Origin: Candidatus Limimorpha equi
GTDB taxonomy: Bacteria > Bacteroidota > Bacteroidia > Bacteroidales > F082
Direction: 5' to 3'
DNA length: 37,213 nucleotides
Assembly: GCA_018065885.1 (NCBI GenBank)
Contig: JAGHSL010000041.1
Span: forward strand, 1 to 37,213
Position numbers and translations under genes: made by a program. Under the pieces are notes generated by a model that saw only the letters and a program-made list of their open reading frames with translations, searched no databases and was not told where the DNA came from. Below, piece by piece: positions 7,531 through 17,200 of this stretch; position 1 is the first letter of the stretch; every line of letters begins with the position of its first letter.

Positions 7531-7787
7531 ATGACTGATTTTTCTATTATCACAATTAGATTCCCGCGTTGCGGGAAATCGAAGATTACCTCACTTCGTG
7601 TCGGTGAATTTACATTTCGACGTAGTCAATGGCCGCCCTATGTGTTATCAGTGCATACGGCGGCGGCTGAGGTCTACATTTAGGTTGAAAACAGGTTGCC
7701 ACCGTTGTTCTAACAATCTCAACTGTATGCCATTCCCGTCGGCAGACGGGAATCTGCGCAAATTCCATTCGCTATAAAATCAGTCAT
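7531..7787. mobile_element. MITE-like 257-bp element with 12-bp terminal inverted repeats
   Basis: The gap 7480-7838 has no gene but is structured. ATGACTGATTTT (7531-7542) is an exact inverted copy of AAAATCAGTCAT (7776-7787). Just inside each end lies a perfect hairpin: TTCCCGC/GCGGGAA with a 3-base loop (7561-7577) and ATTCCCGTC/GACGGGAAT with a 4-base loop (7732-7753). No open frame of note lies inside and no clear target-site duplication is visible. This fits a non-autonomous miniature element or a structured RNA/palindrome cluster inserted between two paralogous lipoprotein-type genes. Confidence 0.5.
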
Positions 7788-7838
7788 CCGTTATACTACA
7801 GCCTTAATATTTTGCCAATTCCATGTTTTTTTCAACAT

Positions 7839-9404
7839 CTATAGTTCCTCCGGTTCCATGCCCACCGAGAAGACCTTACCGCTTGATGCGCCAACATACT
7901 TGTACCTTACTCCATAATGCGCTTGCTTCAACATATCGCAAAACTCCTTATTTTCCTCATTATTAACAATTTCACTCCTCAACAACGATTTCATCAAGTC
8001 CTTATTCCTATTCATTACGTCCAGGTCAAGTTTCAACTCATCACATTCATAAACGTATGTGAAATATGATTTATCCAAGAACACATCGGTCAGAACCATC
8101 CCATTGCCTAAATCAGTCGGGGTTTGGCTTTTAAAATAGTTGGCAGTGTAATCCAACAGAGCCTTGGGGTCATGCAAATCTTCGTCAGATTCTTCAACCA
8201 CTTCTTCAACCACTTCAGGCTCTGTTTCAACATTCCATACAGCAATCTCATACGGCTCAATGCACACTGCGAGCATCTTCCCACTTGACTTGCCAACATA
8301 CTTGTATTTTACACCATAATGCACTTTCTTCAGTATGTTGCACAGTTCCCTGTTATCTTCATCATCAAAAAACTGGCTCTTGAGCATCAATCTTACCAAT
8401 TCTTTATTCTCTTCAATCATATTCATCAGGTCAGATTCCGACTCGTCTAATTCAAAAACGTATGTGAAGTAAGATCCATCAAGAGTCACCTCGGTCATAA
8501 CCATTCCATCCGACACTTCCGTTGGGGTTTCAAGGTCTGCCAAAACCGCAATAGCTTTCAATAGTTCCATTGAACCCTCATCGTCTTCATCAATGTCATC
8601 ATCCTCTTCTGCATATAACTCCGAAGCATCATACACCAAGCCTTCAACAACCTCATTCGGTTCAATATATATCGTACAGTCGTCTCCGCTTAACGAACCG
8701 ACAAACTTGAAAATCACTCCATAATGTAATTTCACCAACAAATCATAAATGGCTTGATTCATAAAATCATCAGAATTGGAGATAAATTCCAACATTGACA
8801 CCTTTAGCACGTTCTTGTTCAAATTCAAATCATCAATGTCAATTATCAACTCGTCACACTCAAACTCGTATGCCATGTAACGTGCATCATAGTAAATATC
8901 AGTCATCGTCATTCCGTCACCACAATCCATCGGGGTTTGGAATTTTCCATTATCAACAAAAACTTTTAACCTTAACAGAGGATCGGCATCAGCATTCGAA
9001 AGGCATTCTTTCAGTTCTTTGGTTGTATAGCGCATGGTGAAAGACTCGTTATAATCGCCATTAATTACGATTTTCAATTCAGCATCTGATTCTACTATGG
9101 CTTCAAGCAGTTTTTTGAATTCGTCAGTCTCGTTATTGGCATAACTCAGAAGCATATTGTTGCGGAAACTTTCCTCGTTTGACCTGGCGCCATTAAAATT
9201 GAAGCCTCCTTTTGCAACCAAATAGGTCAAAGTCACCACATGACCGTCATATTCAGCCTTATCGAACCTAAAGGCATCGCCTGTATTGGCTTTATTTAAA
9301 TTGTTCAGCCTCCCAACAATCTCCCTAAGATCCTTGTCATTGTTGCCGTATGTGGCTATTGCCGTCAAAATGGCGGCAAGCATAATGTAAATCTTTTTTC
9401 TCAT
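7839..9404 (-). CDS. Exported protein with three GMVMTDV-type domains; lipobox cysteine lost
   Basis: A 521-residue paralogue of the lipoprotein at 7479; the first 80 bases and the leader before them are clearly duplicated. The signal peptide ends AIATYGN where the paralogue has AFASCGN: codon 19 (9348-9350) is TAC instead of TGT, so lipidation should be impossible and the protein is predicted to be soluble or left uncleaved. After the shared N-terminal domain come three copies of the C-terminal domain (about 155-255, 290-395 and 415-521), each with GM(V/T)(M/L)T(D/E)V, YxTYxxExDE, HYGVxxKYVG and xxCIEPxE. They are separated by acidic linkers such as YAEEDDDIDEDDEG and EPEVVEEVVEESDEDL. No known family or catalytic motif was recognised. 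It follows the 11203 gene by 29 bases. Confidence 0.7.
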   Translation of the reverse strand: MRKKIYIMLAAILTAIATYGNNDKDLREIVGRLNNLNKANTGDAFRFDKAEYDGHVVTLTYLVAKGGFNFNGARSNEESFRNNMLLSYANNETDEFKKLLEAIVESDAELKIVINGDYNESFTMRYTTKELKECLSNADADPLLRLKVFVDNGKFQTPMDCGDGMTMTDIYYDARYMAYEFECDELIIDIDDLNLNKNVLKVSMLEFISNSDDFMNQAIYDLLVKLHYGVIFKFVGSLSGDDCTIYIEPNEVVEGLVYDASELYAEEDDDIDEDDEGSMELLKAIAVLADLETPTEVSDGMVMTEVTLDGSYFTYVFELDESESDLMNMIEENKELVRLMLKSQFFDDEDNRELCNILKKVHYGVKYKYVGKSSGKMLAVCIEPYEIAVWNVETEPEVVEEVVEESDEDLHDPKALLDYTANYFKSQTPTDLGNGMVLTDVFLDKSYFTYVYECDELKLDLDVMNRNKDLMKSLLRSEIVNNEENKEFCDMLKQAHYGVRYKYVGASSGKVFSVGMEPEEL

Positions 9405-9433
9405 GATAAATTTGTGTTTGTTATTGTTTCTGT

Positions 9434-11203
9434 TTAACCTAATCCAAATTTTGGAGCAGTTTTTTTTGCTTCTTCGCCCACTAACGAATCAAATGTCCTC
9501 AAGTCAATAATTACTTGCAAATAATGCTTCAAACCATCTAAACGATCATTATTATCGTCATTGCCGATTTCGTTTTTGTATGCACTCTCATATTCATCTT
9601 TTTTAACACAACGTGCTTTTTTAATAATATCGTCAGCTTGTCGACTCAGTTTTGGATCATCTACTTCGTATTTCTCATAAAACAGCTTGCCACCGTCTTT
9701 CACATTCTCCCATGTCAGGCAAAGGAACAGCTTTGATTCCTGACTGACATTTATCTTTTTTTTCTTATTTTCCACAATCGGCTCGGCCACCTCTTCTGCA
9801 ACTGTTTCCTCAACGCTATCCATCATTATGCTCTCGTCATATTCAACTACATCTTCTTCAATTTCCTCAATTACATACTCATTATCATCACGGCTTGCCT
9901 CCATAACACTATCGGAGCCGCGTTTATACGAAATCAACATAACCACGGCCAACGATGTCCAGATCACTAAAGCAGTTATCGACCGTTTACCGGCAATCGG
10001 ATTTTCAGAAGCCACAGGTTCTTTCGGATTGGCTCCATATTCGTTGTCACCACGTTCACCATTTTTGAAAAGCATCACATACGGATAAAATGGTATCAAT
10101 TGGAACCATCCGGAACGTCCAATGTCGTGACACCGTTTCGCGCCTTGGACCAACAGGACCCAAGATGACAGAATCCAGAGAAGAACCCATGACAAGGAAA
10201 AAAATGATATGCAAGACTCAGGACATCCTTCTTCATCAATCAGATACGCAAGCTCACCTGCTGCCATCAACAACAGAAAAACATGTATCATGAAAAAGAC
10301 TACTGTAAGCCCATATTCCAATCTCCGTATCCTGCCTTTGGGTGAAAGCACATCATGAAACATTCTGGCTTTTTTCCCTTTAACTGGTGGAATTGGTGGA
10401 ATTGGCGGGCCATATACGCATGGATGATCAATTCGTGGATCAGGCATTATCCAATCCTTGGATTGTGGATTTACATCTACGGGCGGATTCACATTGTCGG
10501 TTCGCATCGGTTCCGGCTGCGGTTCTGCATCAGCCGGTTTGTCAGCAACACTGTCGGCAATGGGATTCCGACTCTTTTCCATCTCGGCATTCGGTTCAGC
10601 CTCGGCTACTTCGACCGAAGGAAGCTCCCTGTCGGCAGTCAGAAGCCCCTTTCCGCAAAACACGGTTCCGTATCGGGCAAAGCTGACGCTCCACATATTG
10701 CAAAGCATCTGCGAAAGGCCGCCTTGGTAAAAGGCGACTTCGCCATCAGCCGGAGCCGTGTAGCCCGAAACGGCTCCGCCTTCAGGCACAAGGCTCCCCT
10801 CCACATCCTGCGACAACGGACTGAGGAAACTCCAGTCGCACTCATTCTGAATCACGTTCTGACGGATGAATTTCGAGTGGTTCAGAATCATTTCCCTCGA
10901 AATCCGTCCAAGCACGGCCTCGTCATCTAACCGCTTGCCTCGCGGTATCAGGAAAGAAAACATGAGGTAGGCAGGTGCGTAGTTGGTGTCGAAAGCCCGC
11001 TCCACGCGGTGAAGCCACATCCCCGACGGCGCCGCACTCATGGCCCAGCCTGTGGCGGGCGTGCCGTCGCCATACTGATTCGAAAGGTAACGACGGATGT
11101 CGTGGAGGACCTTCACGTCGCCATCGGCCAGTGAACCTCCGTCAACGGCAACGTCCCGACGGTAGCCCGTGCCCAATATGCCATGTACAACAATTGAAAT
11201 CAT
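9434..11203 (-). CDS. Fusion: GAP1-N-like module, DUF805, TM helix, LTWENV repeat
   Basis: The start is the ATG at 11203 (MISIVVHGILGTGYRR); the longer frame would use TTG. The protein has 589 residues. Residues 1 to about 190 are nearly the same module as in the 5091 gene, down to FSFLIPRG and ECDWSFLSPLSQD. After a Pro-rich linker with GPPIPPIPP comes a DUF805 membrane domain (about 270-395; SPKGRIRRLEYG, KRCHDIGRSGWF, NEYGANP). A further membrane helix (about 400-420) follows, then a very acidic linker (VIEEIEEDVVEYDE) and one LTWENV repeat (about 500-575) ending FGLG. The head probably lies in the cytoplasm and the acidic tail outside. It has the same head as the FGE protein with a different tail, so this looks like a cassette-type family. 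Confidence 0.75.
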   Translation of the reverse strand: MISIVVHGILGTGYRRDVAVDGGSLADGDVKVLHDIRRYLSNQYGDGTPATGWAMSAAPSGMWLHRVERAFDTNYAPAYLMFSFLIPRGKRLDDEAVLGRISREMILNHSKFIRQNVIQNECDWSFLSPLSQDVEGSLVPEGGAVSGYTAPADGEVAFYQGGLSQMLCNMWSVSFARYGTVFCGKGLLTADRELPSVEVAEAEPNAEMEKSRNPIADSVADKPADAEPQPEPMRTDNVNPPVDVNPQSKDWIMPDPRIDHPCVYGPPIPPIPPVKGKKARMFHDVLSPKGRIRRLEYGLTVVFFMIHVFLLLMAAGELAYLIDEEGCPESCISFFSLSWVLLWILSSWVLLVQGAKRCHDIGRSGWFQLIPFYPYVMLFKNGERGDNEYGANPKEPVASENPIAGKRSITALVIWTSLAVVMLISYKRGSDSVMEASRDDNEYVIEEIEEDVVEYDESIMMDSVEETVAEEVAEPIVENKKKKINVSQESKLFLCLTWENVKDGGKLFYEKYEVDDPKLSRQADDIIKKARCVKKDEYESAYKNEIGNDDNNDRLDGLKHYLQVIIDLRTFDSLVGEEAKKTAPKFGLG

Positions 11204-11302
11204 AGTCAAAACACACTAATTCTTGTTAATTTCACTTATTTTGATAGCCAAAACATCATAAACCTATCACCTGACACCCAAAATAATTCACCATTCTTCC
11301 TT

Positions 11303-12097
11303 TCACTTCCGCCCAATAGGTAGTTTGGCCCATGCCTGTTTTGCAAGATAGGGAAAATCAGCGTCCAAATCAACGCCATATTCGTTCATCAGGTATCTCT
11401 TGAATTCCATCAGTTCTTTCAACGTACTGATTTCACTGCCTTTACCTTTGTCGAGTTCGTCCTTAATGTAGCCATGCACGGCCAGCAAACCGTCGATGTT
11501 CCATTTCGTGTCGCATCCGGTAATAAGCTTCAACCCGTTCTGATACCTTTTGTTTTTTTCGGCATCATACTCCTCCTTCAACGAAGACGCGCTTTCTGCC
11601 AACAGCAGCAAGTCGTCAATCTTCTTAGGATAGTTTGTGCCCAACAGCTTCTGGTGCAGCTTGAGTGTCGGAACGCTGGCACAAGGATGCCGGTCATCTC
11701 CGCGATACAGCTCGTCAAGCGAATGGCTATCGTAATATTTGCGAAGCTCGTCAATCCATGCCATTTCTTCCTTTATCGAATCGATGGCGGTGTTTGCATT
11801 TTCCATACTTTCCTTCGCCTTATCACATTGTTGCTTCACATCTTTCATCCTGGCATCAATTGCCTTGCCCTGAAACCATTTGTCGTTCATTCCGTTGTAA
11901 ATTTGACATAGCGAATCCACTTCGTTTATCAAATCGGCAACACGCTGATTGAGATCATTGATCTGAGTGGAATCGACGCTGCCTTTAGCCTTCCCAACGG
12001 CAGGCTTGGGATTCTTCCTAACGGTCTGGGCATTGGCCGTGAATGAAAGCAAAACTGCAAATAACAATACTATCTGTTTCATGGTTGTCGTTTTCAT
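11303..12097 (-). CDS. Exported coiled-coil protein, unknown function
   Basis: A 264-residue protein with a signal peptide cleaved after TANA (LLFAVLLSFTANAQT). It is then mostly helical with heptad-like stretches (INDLNQRVADLINEVDSL; KDVKQQCDKAKESMENAN). The ATG at 12097 overlaps the TGA of the upstream gene (ATGA), which favours translational coupling; a second ATG at 12082 (MKQIVLL) would give a shorter, equally good signal peptide. The C-terminal half resembles that of its upstream neighbour (KKIDDLLLLAESASSL against KTVSDLLACHRAEALL), suggesting a duplicated pair of periplasmic partners. No family was recognised. Confidence 0.65.
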   Translation of the reverse strand: MKTTTMKQIVLLFAVLLSFTANAQTVRKNPKPAVGKAKGSVDSTQINDLNQRVADLINEVDSLCQIYNGMNDKWFQGKAIDARMKDVKQQCDKAKESMENANTAIDSIKEEMAWIDELRKYYDSHSLDELYRGDDRHPCASVPTLKLHQKLLGTNYPKKIDDLLLLAESASSLKEEYDAEKNKRYQNGLKLITGCDTKWNIDGLLAVHGYIKDELDKGKGSEISTLKELMEFKRYLMNEYGVDLDADFPYLAKQAWAKLPIGRK

Positions 12098-12969
12098 AAC
12101 TTATCAATTAAATTCTTAATATCTTTGGTCGGGTCATCTATCTTGATTTTCATGGTTTCCATCAGCACGCCATACAAGTAAGGGTAAGCATCGGGAGCGA
12201 ACAATTCCTGATCGAGTTCCGTTTCTATTATTTCATAAAAATCTTCAAGATAATTTTTTATGATAATATCCGCATCTCCTTCTTCTACTTTCTTCATTTT
12301 GCAAACGAAATCCAATACAGTTTTCAGCTGTCCGGTCATGCGTCCGTAATCCTTGAGGCGTGTAGCTATTTCCGAGCACTTTGATTTTTCCGAGAGATGA
12401 ATATCATTGGCCTTTGCCATTGCATCCAGTTCGGCAGCAGCCGAGACGACACGTTCGCTTACGGAAGCGTAGGGTTTGCTCAACAGGGCTTCGGCCCTAT
12501 GGCAAGCCAGCAGATCGCTGACGGTTTTTTCCGATTCCTTATCGCCGAGATGTCCCTTGACCTGCAGCAGCATGACGGTGTCGTAATCAGCATACAGATT
12601 TTTGAACCAATCCTTATCGCCCTTATTGCTGCACAAGTCTTTTTTCAGCACGCCTTGGGCATACTTGAGCCGGGATTCAACGTCTTTACGGACGCTTGCC
12701 AGACTATCGGCTTCTTTGCGCAGCTTCTCAAGTTCAGCATTTCCCTTTTCAAATTCATCGATGGCTTTTTGCCAGCGGTTCATATCCGCCAACTGCTTCC
12801 CTGCCTTTTCAAGGTCTTTTTCCGACCATCCGCATGTGGCATCCGGCGCTGTTTTCACATCCGGTGCTTTTTTCCCTTTGGATTGTCCGTGTGCCCATGC
12901 CGGGACGGTCACGCACAGCATCATGATTGCCAACTTTGTGGCAAAACGGCATTTCATCATTCTTTTCAT
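12094..12969 (-). CDS. Exported coiled-coil protein, paralogue of the next gene
   Basis: A 291-residue protein. A signal peptide with a basic start (MKRMMKCRFATK) and a cut after AWAHG or AWA gives a periplasmic protein. Residues about 45-115 form a long charged coiled coil (EKAGKQLADMNRWQKAIDEF; ELEKLRKEADSLASV). The remainder is helical, with several cysteines and no recognisable catalytic motif. Its stop overlaps the start of the following gene by four bases. It is the first gene after a 385-base gap that contains a candidate promoter, so these two genes may also be transcribed separately from the main locus. Confidence 0.65.
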   Translation of the reverse strand: MKRMMKCRFATKLAIMMLCVTVPAWAHGQSKGKKAPDVKTAPDATCGWSEKDLEKAGKQLADMNRWQKAIDEFEKGNAELEKLRKEADSLASVRKDVESRLKYAQGVLKKDLCSNKGDKDWFKNLYADYDTVMLLQVKGHLGDKESEKTVSDLLACHRAEALLSKPYASVSERVVSAAAELDAMAKANDIHLSEKSKCSEIATRLKDYGRMTGQLKTVLDFVCKMKKVEEGDADIIIKNYLEDFYEIIETELDQELFAPDAYPYLYGVLMETMKIKIDDPTKDIKNLIDKL

Positions 12970-13011
12970 AAGTATAACTGCTTTATGTGATAATTAAAAA
13001 ATAACCTATAA

Positions 13012-13041
13012 CGATAATAGTTGTTTTTTTCGCTTTGCAAA
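13012..13041 (-). promoter_or_regulatory. Candidate promoter for the 12969 gene pair
   Basis: On the minus strand a TTTG (13038-13041) is followed after 18 bases by TATTATCG (13012-13019), a partial match to the Bacteroidota TAnnTTTG -7 box at near-ideal spacing. The ATG is 43 bases further on. It lies in the most A+T-rich part of the gap. Confidence 0.35.
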
Positions 13042-13268
13042 ACGCAAATTATCGTAAATGAATCATAAATTATTAAAAGTTATAATTAAATGTATATCAG
13101 TTAATTCGCATTAATTTACGGCTGATTTGTGGCAATTTGCGTTCAACAGGAAATCAATGGCTAATGTTTAGATGTGTTACACACTTATTTTTTAGCGTTA
13201 CTATATCATTAAACGATTCCTGCAAAATTTCGGGGCGGCAAGGCTTTTGCCGATTGGCGTCGGCCCCC

Positions 13269-13313
13269 TGAGCCTGCCGAAATGACGAAGCATCCTCAAT
13301 TTCGGCAAGCTCA
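13269..13313. repeat. Interspersed-type palindrome (15-bp arms, one mismatch)
   Basis: TGAGCCTGCCGAAAT (13269-13283) and ATTTCGGCAAGCTCA (13299-13313) are inverted copies with one mismatch around a 15-base loop. The (C)CTGAGC(C/T)TG(C/T)CGAA core is a sequence I associate with dispersed palindromic repeats in bacterial genomes. It lies just beyond the stop of the 14236 gene and could act as a transcript-end structure. Confidence 0.6.
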
Positions 13314-13354
13314 ATGAGCGGACTTCTCAAGCTACCGTGCCTCCACATTAAATG

Positions 13355-14236
13355 TTACCGAGATGGCTTTGGGAACGCATCCAGCATTTCATTCCAACGC
13401 TTGACATTGCCGTTCACATCGCCCGAACTCACTCCATAGAGCGACTTAGCCATGTTCTGGTATAAGGCCATCTCACTGTCCTTATCGGCTATCTTGTTGA
13501 TTACAGAACGATACTGGCTATCGGTAGGAATGTCAGGAAGGGCAACCTTTCCTTTTTCCATCAAGGCATCCACGAAAGCCACATGGCCGCTGTGGAGCTT
13601 TTTCTGAACGGCTGCTTTCCGCGTGCTTTCGTAGAGCGTAGTGTTGCTGACTGGAGCGCTTGCCGTGGGCACATTGGCCAAGAGATTCTCCACCGTCTTG
13701 TAGTTCCATCTGTCGTCGATGGATGACGGAAGCTGCTTGCTTTGCCTATTCACATTCGAATTGTAATTTACAATTACACGGTATTCCTTGCAGATCCCGT
13801 CGATTTCCATCAGGTCGCTGTTGCTCTTTTCCCCTTTGAGGAAGTCCGCTGTCATGGCCTCGATGCTTTTAAAGTTATCCCAGTTCCAGCTTTTCTTTGC
13901 AAATTCGCTTCTTGCCATGGCGATGAAACGCACCAGGCAGCGGTTGCGGATGACCACGTTCACGCTCGTCATACATTCTGGTTCGACGTTCTGATTAGCG
14001 AAAAACTTACGCAGCTCTTCGGGAAGCGCCTGCAGCTTCTTGAAATCGCCGTCGCCGACGGCATTGACCTGCGCCTCAATGAGCTTTCCGGCCGAAGCCA
14101 CCGTCCCTTCGCATACTTCAGGAATTATGATTTCTTCTTGTTGCTGTTGTTCTGGTTCGTTTGTGGCAATCTTGTAGATTCCGAAACCCAAGGCGGCTGC
14201 TATGGCCACCACGATAATGATTTTAATTGTTTTCAT
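13355..14236 (-). CDS. Single-pass membrane protein, unknown function
   Basis: The start was chosen at 14236 because this Met (MKTIKIIIVVAIAAALGFGIY) immediately precedes the only membrane helix and lies 28 bases beyond the previous stop; an in-frame ATG at 14281 would overlap the upstream gene by 17 bases. After the helix a Gln/Glu-rich stretch (NEPEQQQQEE) leads into about 250 residues, mainly helical and presumably periplasmic, with segments such as PEELRKFFANQNV, RSEFAKKSWNWDNF and SLYGVSSGDVNGNV. I recognise no family. Its position directly after the large GAP1-N-like protein suggests that the two act together. Confidence 0.65.
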   Translation of the reverse strand: MKTIKIIIVVAIAAALGFGIYKIATNEPEQQQQEEIIIPEVCEGTVASAGKLIEAQVNAVGDGDFKKLQALPEELRKFFANQNVEPECMTSVNVVIRNRCLVRFIAMARSEFAKKSWNWDNFKSIEAMTADFLKGEKSNSDLMEIDGICKEYRVIVNYNSNVNRQSKQLPSSIDDRWNYKTVENLLANVPTASAPVSNTTLYESTRKAAVQKKLHSGHVAFVDALMEKGKVALPDIPTDSQYRSVINKIADKDSEMALYQNMAKSLYGVSSGDVNGNVKRWNEMLDAFPKPSR

Positions 14237-14264
14237 TGGTTTGTGTTGTATTATGATTTTTATT

Positions 14265-17200
14265 TTATTGCAATTTTCCATCTAAAGCATTTACTAAGCA
14301 AGTCAAAATATCCCAATCATTTTTTTTATTAGCTTCTGAGGAAACATAACCATTGGCTCTTTGAAATGATTGTTCATATTGATCTTTGCCCATTTTTCTT
14401 GCTCTATCTTTGATATTTGAAATTTGCTTACTATACCTGTCGACGCTATTATTCAAAGAAAATTCCTCAAAATACTGATCTATAGTTAACTCTGCAGCAT
14501 TGTGATAATTAAGGCTGTTGAATATTTCATTTATTGTGTTTAGTGTTTTCTTCCCACCGCCATCACCATCTGATTTTTCAACAGATTCCTGGGCACCCAG
14601 GGAAGTACTTTCACCTTGAGTATCTTGGAGCCTTTTTTTCAGATCTTCCACCCAACCAGTCACTTTCTTAACCATCTTAGAATCAGGATATTCACTCTGA
14701 TAATTATTGAGGAAACCTTTACATTCTTCTAATGTCTTTGTATTTTCATAAAATTTTTTAAAAGCTTTCACCGCTCCAACATCTTCTGAATACCTTCCGC
14801 CATACTTGCCATCACCATACTTTTCAATAAAACCACGGGCAGAATCTGGCCCATCTACCATATTAAGCTCTTCCCATTCTTCCCTTTCCTCTTCGGCATT
14901 TGCTAATGATTTTTTTTCTTTTTCCCTTTCATTAATCCATTTGTTCACCTGCTTTCTATGTGCTTCAGACATCGGGGCTGTCAAATCACCAATTTTATCC
15001 TTAATCTCATCATAAGACTTCATATCTACATCATTCCATTTCTTTTCCAAGAAGCTAAGTCGGGCAAAATTCACGCTATCGCGATGCCTGAAGTCACATT
15101 GTTTTTGGTACAAGCTTTCAAAAGCGAGATACAATGAATCCTGTTGGGCTTCTTTTTGCTTTTCATTTTTTTCCAATCCTTCAATTATCTTCAGACATTC
15201 TGAATGACATTGTTCTGCACCTGCCATAAGTGTGAAATCGCCACAATAACATTCAAAGCCTTTCACCTGATCATTGAAATGTTCCATTCTTTCCTTTTGT
15301 TCTGCAAACACGTTGTTGTCGTCCTTCAGAGCCAAGGCCAAAGCCAATGCACCGCCAACCACAAGCAGAAGCGACACGACCAACAGGAACATGTATTTTG
15401 TCCGGAGCTTCCTGACAACCTTGTATGGCTGAGGTTTTTCGGTTTCTTGCCGCCAAACAACCTCTTCCTCATCTCCAAGTTCCAGCCTATACGAATAACG
15501 GTCTTTCTCAACTTTCGCAAACTTTGGTTCAACCGTAGGCATGTCTTGACACTCAATCACAAGCCTATGATTTTTTTTGTCATAGGAGATACCTTTATCT
15601 TTGATGATTTCATCAGGACCATTTCCAAAGACAGAAAATTTCTTCGATTTCTTATCCAGCAGCAGCACCCACTTCTTTATTGGCTTTTCTACCGGTTCTT
15701 CTTTTTTCCTAACATCTTTATCTTTGTAGGTGTTCTCTTTTCTCTTTGGCCGTCCCGGGTCTGAGGCCGTTAGCTGAACGGAAACGCCGGAGTTTGCCGA
15801 GTTGGACCCGTCGTGCGGGGAATTTCCTCCGGCTTTGACCGGAGGAAGCGAAACGGCTTCTTTCTTCTTAAAATACAGTTTCACATTCCCATTTGAATCA
15901 TCGCATTTGTCAAATTCCAGACCTTGATCAGCGTAACACCTTTTCAGTTCATCGATTTTTGCATCCAATTCGTTTTTCCGGACGGACATTTCAGAAATTT
16001 TCTGAAAATCAAGTATAATCTTTACCGTGATTAGCGGATACTTGGCCTTTATTGTCACGGTTCTGTTTGCGGCATCCTCCTGTGGCGGAGCCACTTCAAG
16101 TCCTGCGACATTCAAACTGCGTTTCAGCTTTTCGATTTCCGTGTATTTTCCGTTTTGCTTCACTGGGAATGTTCCTCCGTTTACGGGCGAAATCACGTTG
16201 ATGGTCCAAGTCGGGTTGAACGTAAGCTGAACATCAACTTTACCAACAGTGCCGTCGGCAATGGCGACAGACAGTTCATTATCATCGTAGCCGTTGCAGC
16301 TCACCTTGACGGTCCAGACCTCGTCACATTCCTCTCTCTCAAACTTGTAAAGTCCGTTTTCAGCAGTTCTTTTTTCCCAAGACGAGTCGTAGAACTTGCC
16401 TTTTTTCCATTCAACGGTAGTCTCTCCACTTAGAAACAGATTTCCAGTTGCTTTGTCAATGATTCGAAGCGAAACCGATGCGCTTTTGGGGACGAGAATG
16501 GGCAGCTCCACATTGATGGTTTCGCCATCCGAGCTTTGTGTGCCGGAAGGGATATAGACCTCGGCAGGCCTATAGCCACTTCTTTCGAGTCTGCCGCACC
16601 GGAAGTCTCCTGCACTTGTTTCCAGTTCTTTCTTTTTGACAGATGATTTCAAGCCATTAGTGAAGTATCCGTTCGGGTTGTTATATTCAATGGCATAATC
16701 GATGTCGTCGATATCCACATCGTTTGTCGTCAGCACTTTGTAGCCTTCTTCGCCATTGTCCGACACCATTTGCGGGTCGAGCAGGCTTTCGGTAAGAAAC
16801 ACCTGTTCGAAGTTGGCAAAGCCAGATTTTAGGAAATGGGGATATTGGAAATAATCGTCCACGCGGTTTTCGGCCCCTTGCATCAAGGCCGTGCGCGATG
16901 CGTCGCCAACTCGAGGGTGCTGTTTCCAATGCTTGCTTTCCACCAGTTTGTTCAGTTCGTCGGATTTGTCTTTCACAAACGACCAATCGACATCCACATT
17001 AGCCATTCCCCCCACGATGTGCATCTTGTATTTCAAGACAATATCGTCCAAAGCCTTCTTGATTTCGGTGCCAGCCAGTTTTTCTCCCTTAGGCAGGAAA
17101 AGGCTGGCCATCATGAAACCGTCGCGGCCAAAACCATCGAAAAGAAGAATCAGCTTATGGAACAGGACACCTGTAGCCAAAGGCTGAAAGCTATAGCCTT

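Larger units (their letters stand above)
12970..13354. other. 385-base gene-free gap: A+T-rich promoter region plus a palindrome
   Basis: The half nearest the 12969 gene (about 12990-13200) is strongly A+T-rich and holds the candidate promoter listed separately. The half next to the 13355 gene holds the palindrome listed separately. A 64-codon minus-strand frame across this part (13154-13348) reads through the palindrome and is typical of repeat DNA, so I do not call it a gene. Confidence 0.6.

Noticed and set aside
12397..12990. 197-codon plus-strand frame
   Set aside because: Antisense to the secreted coiled-coil gene, which has a signal peptide and is coupled to its neighbour.
13154..13348. 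64-codon minus-strand frame in the 385-base gap
   Set aside because: It translates the palindrome (ELAEIEDASSFRQAQG-type text typical of repeat DNA) and has no family or context support.
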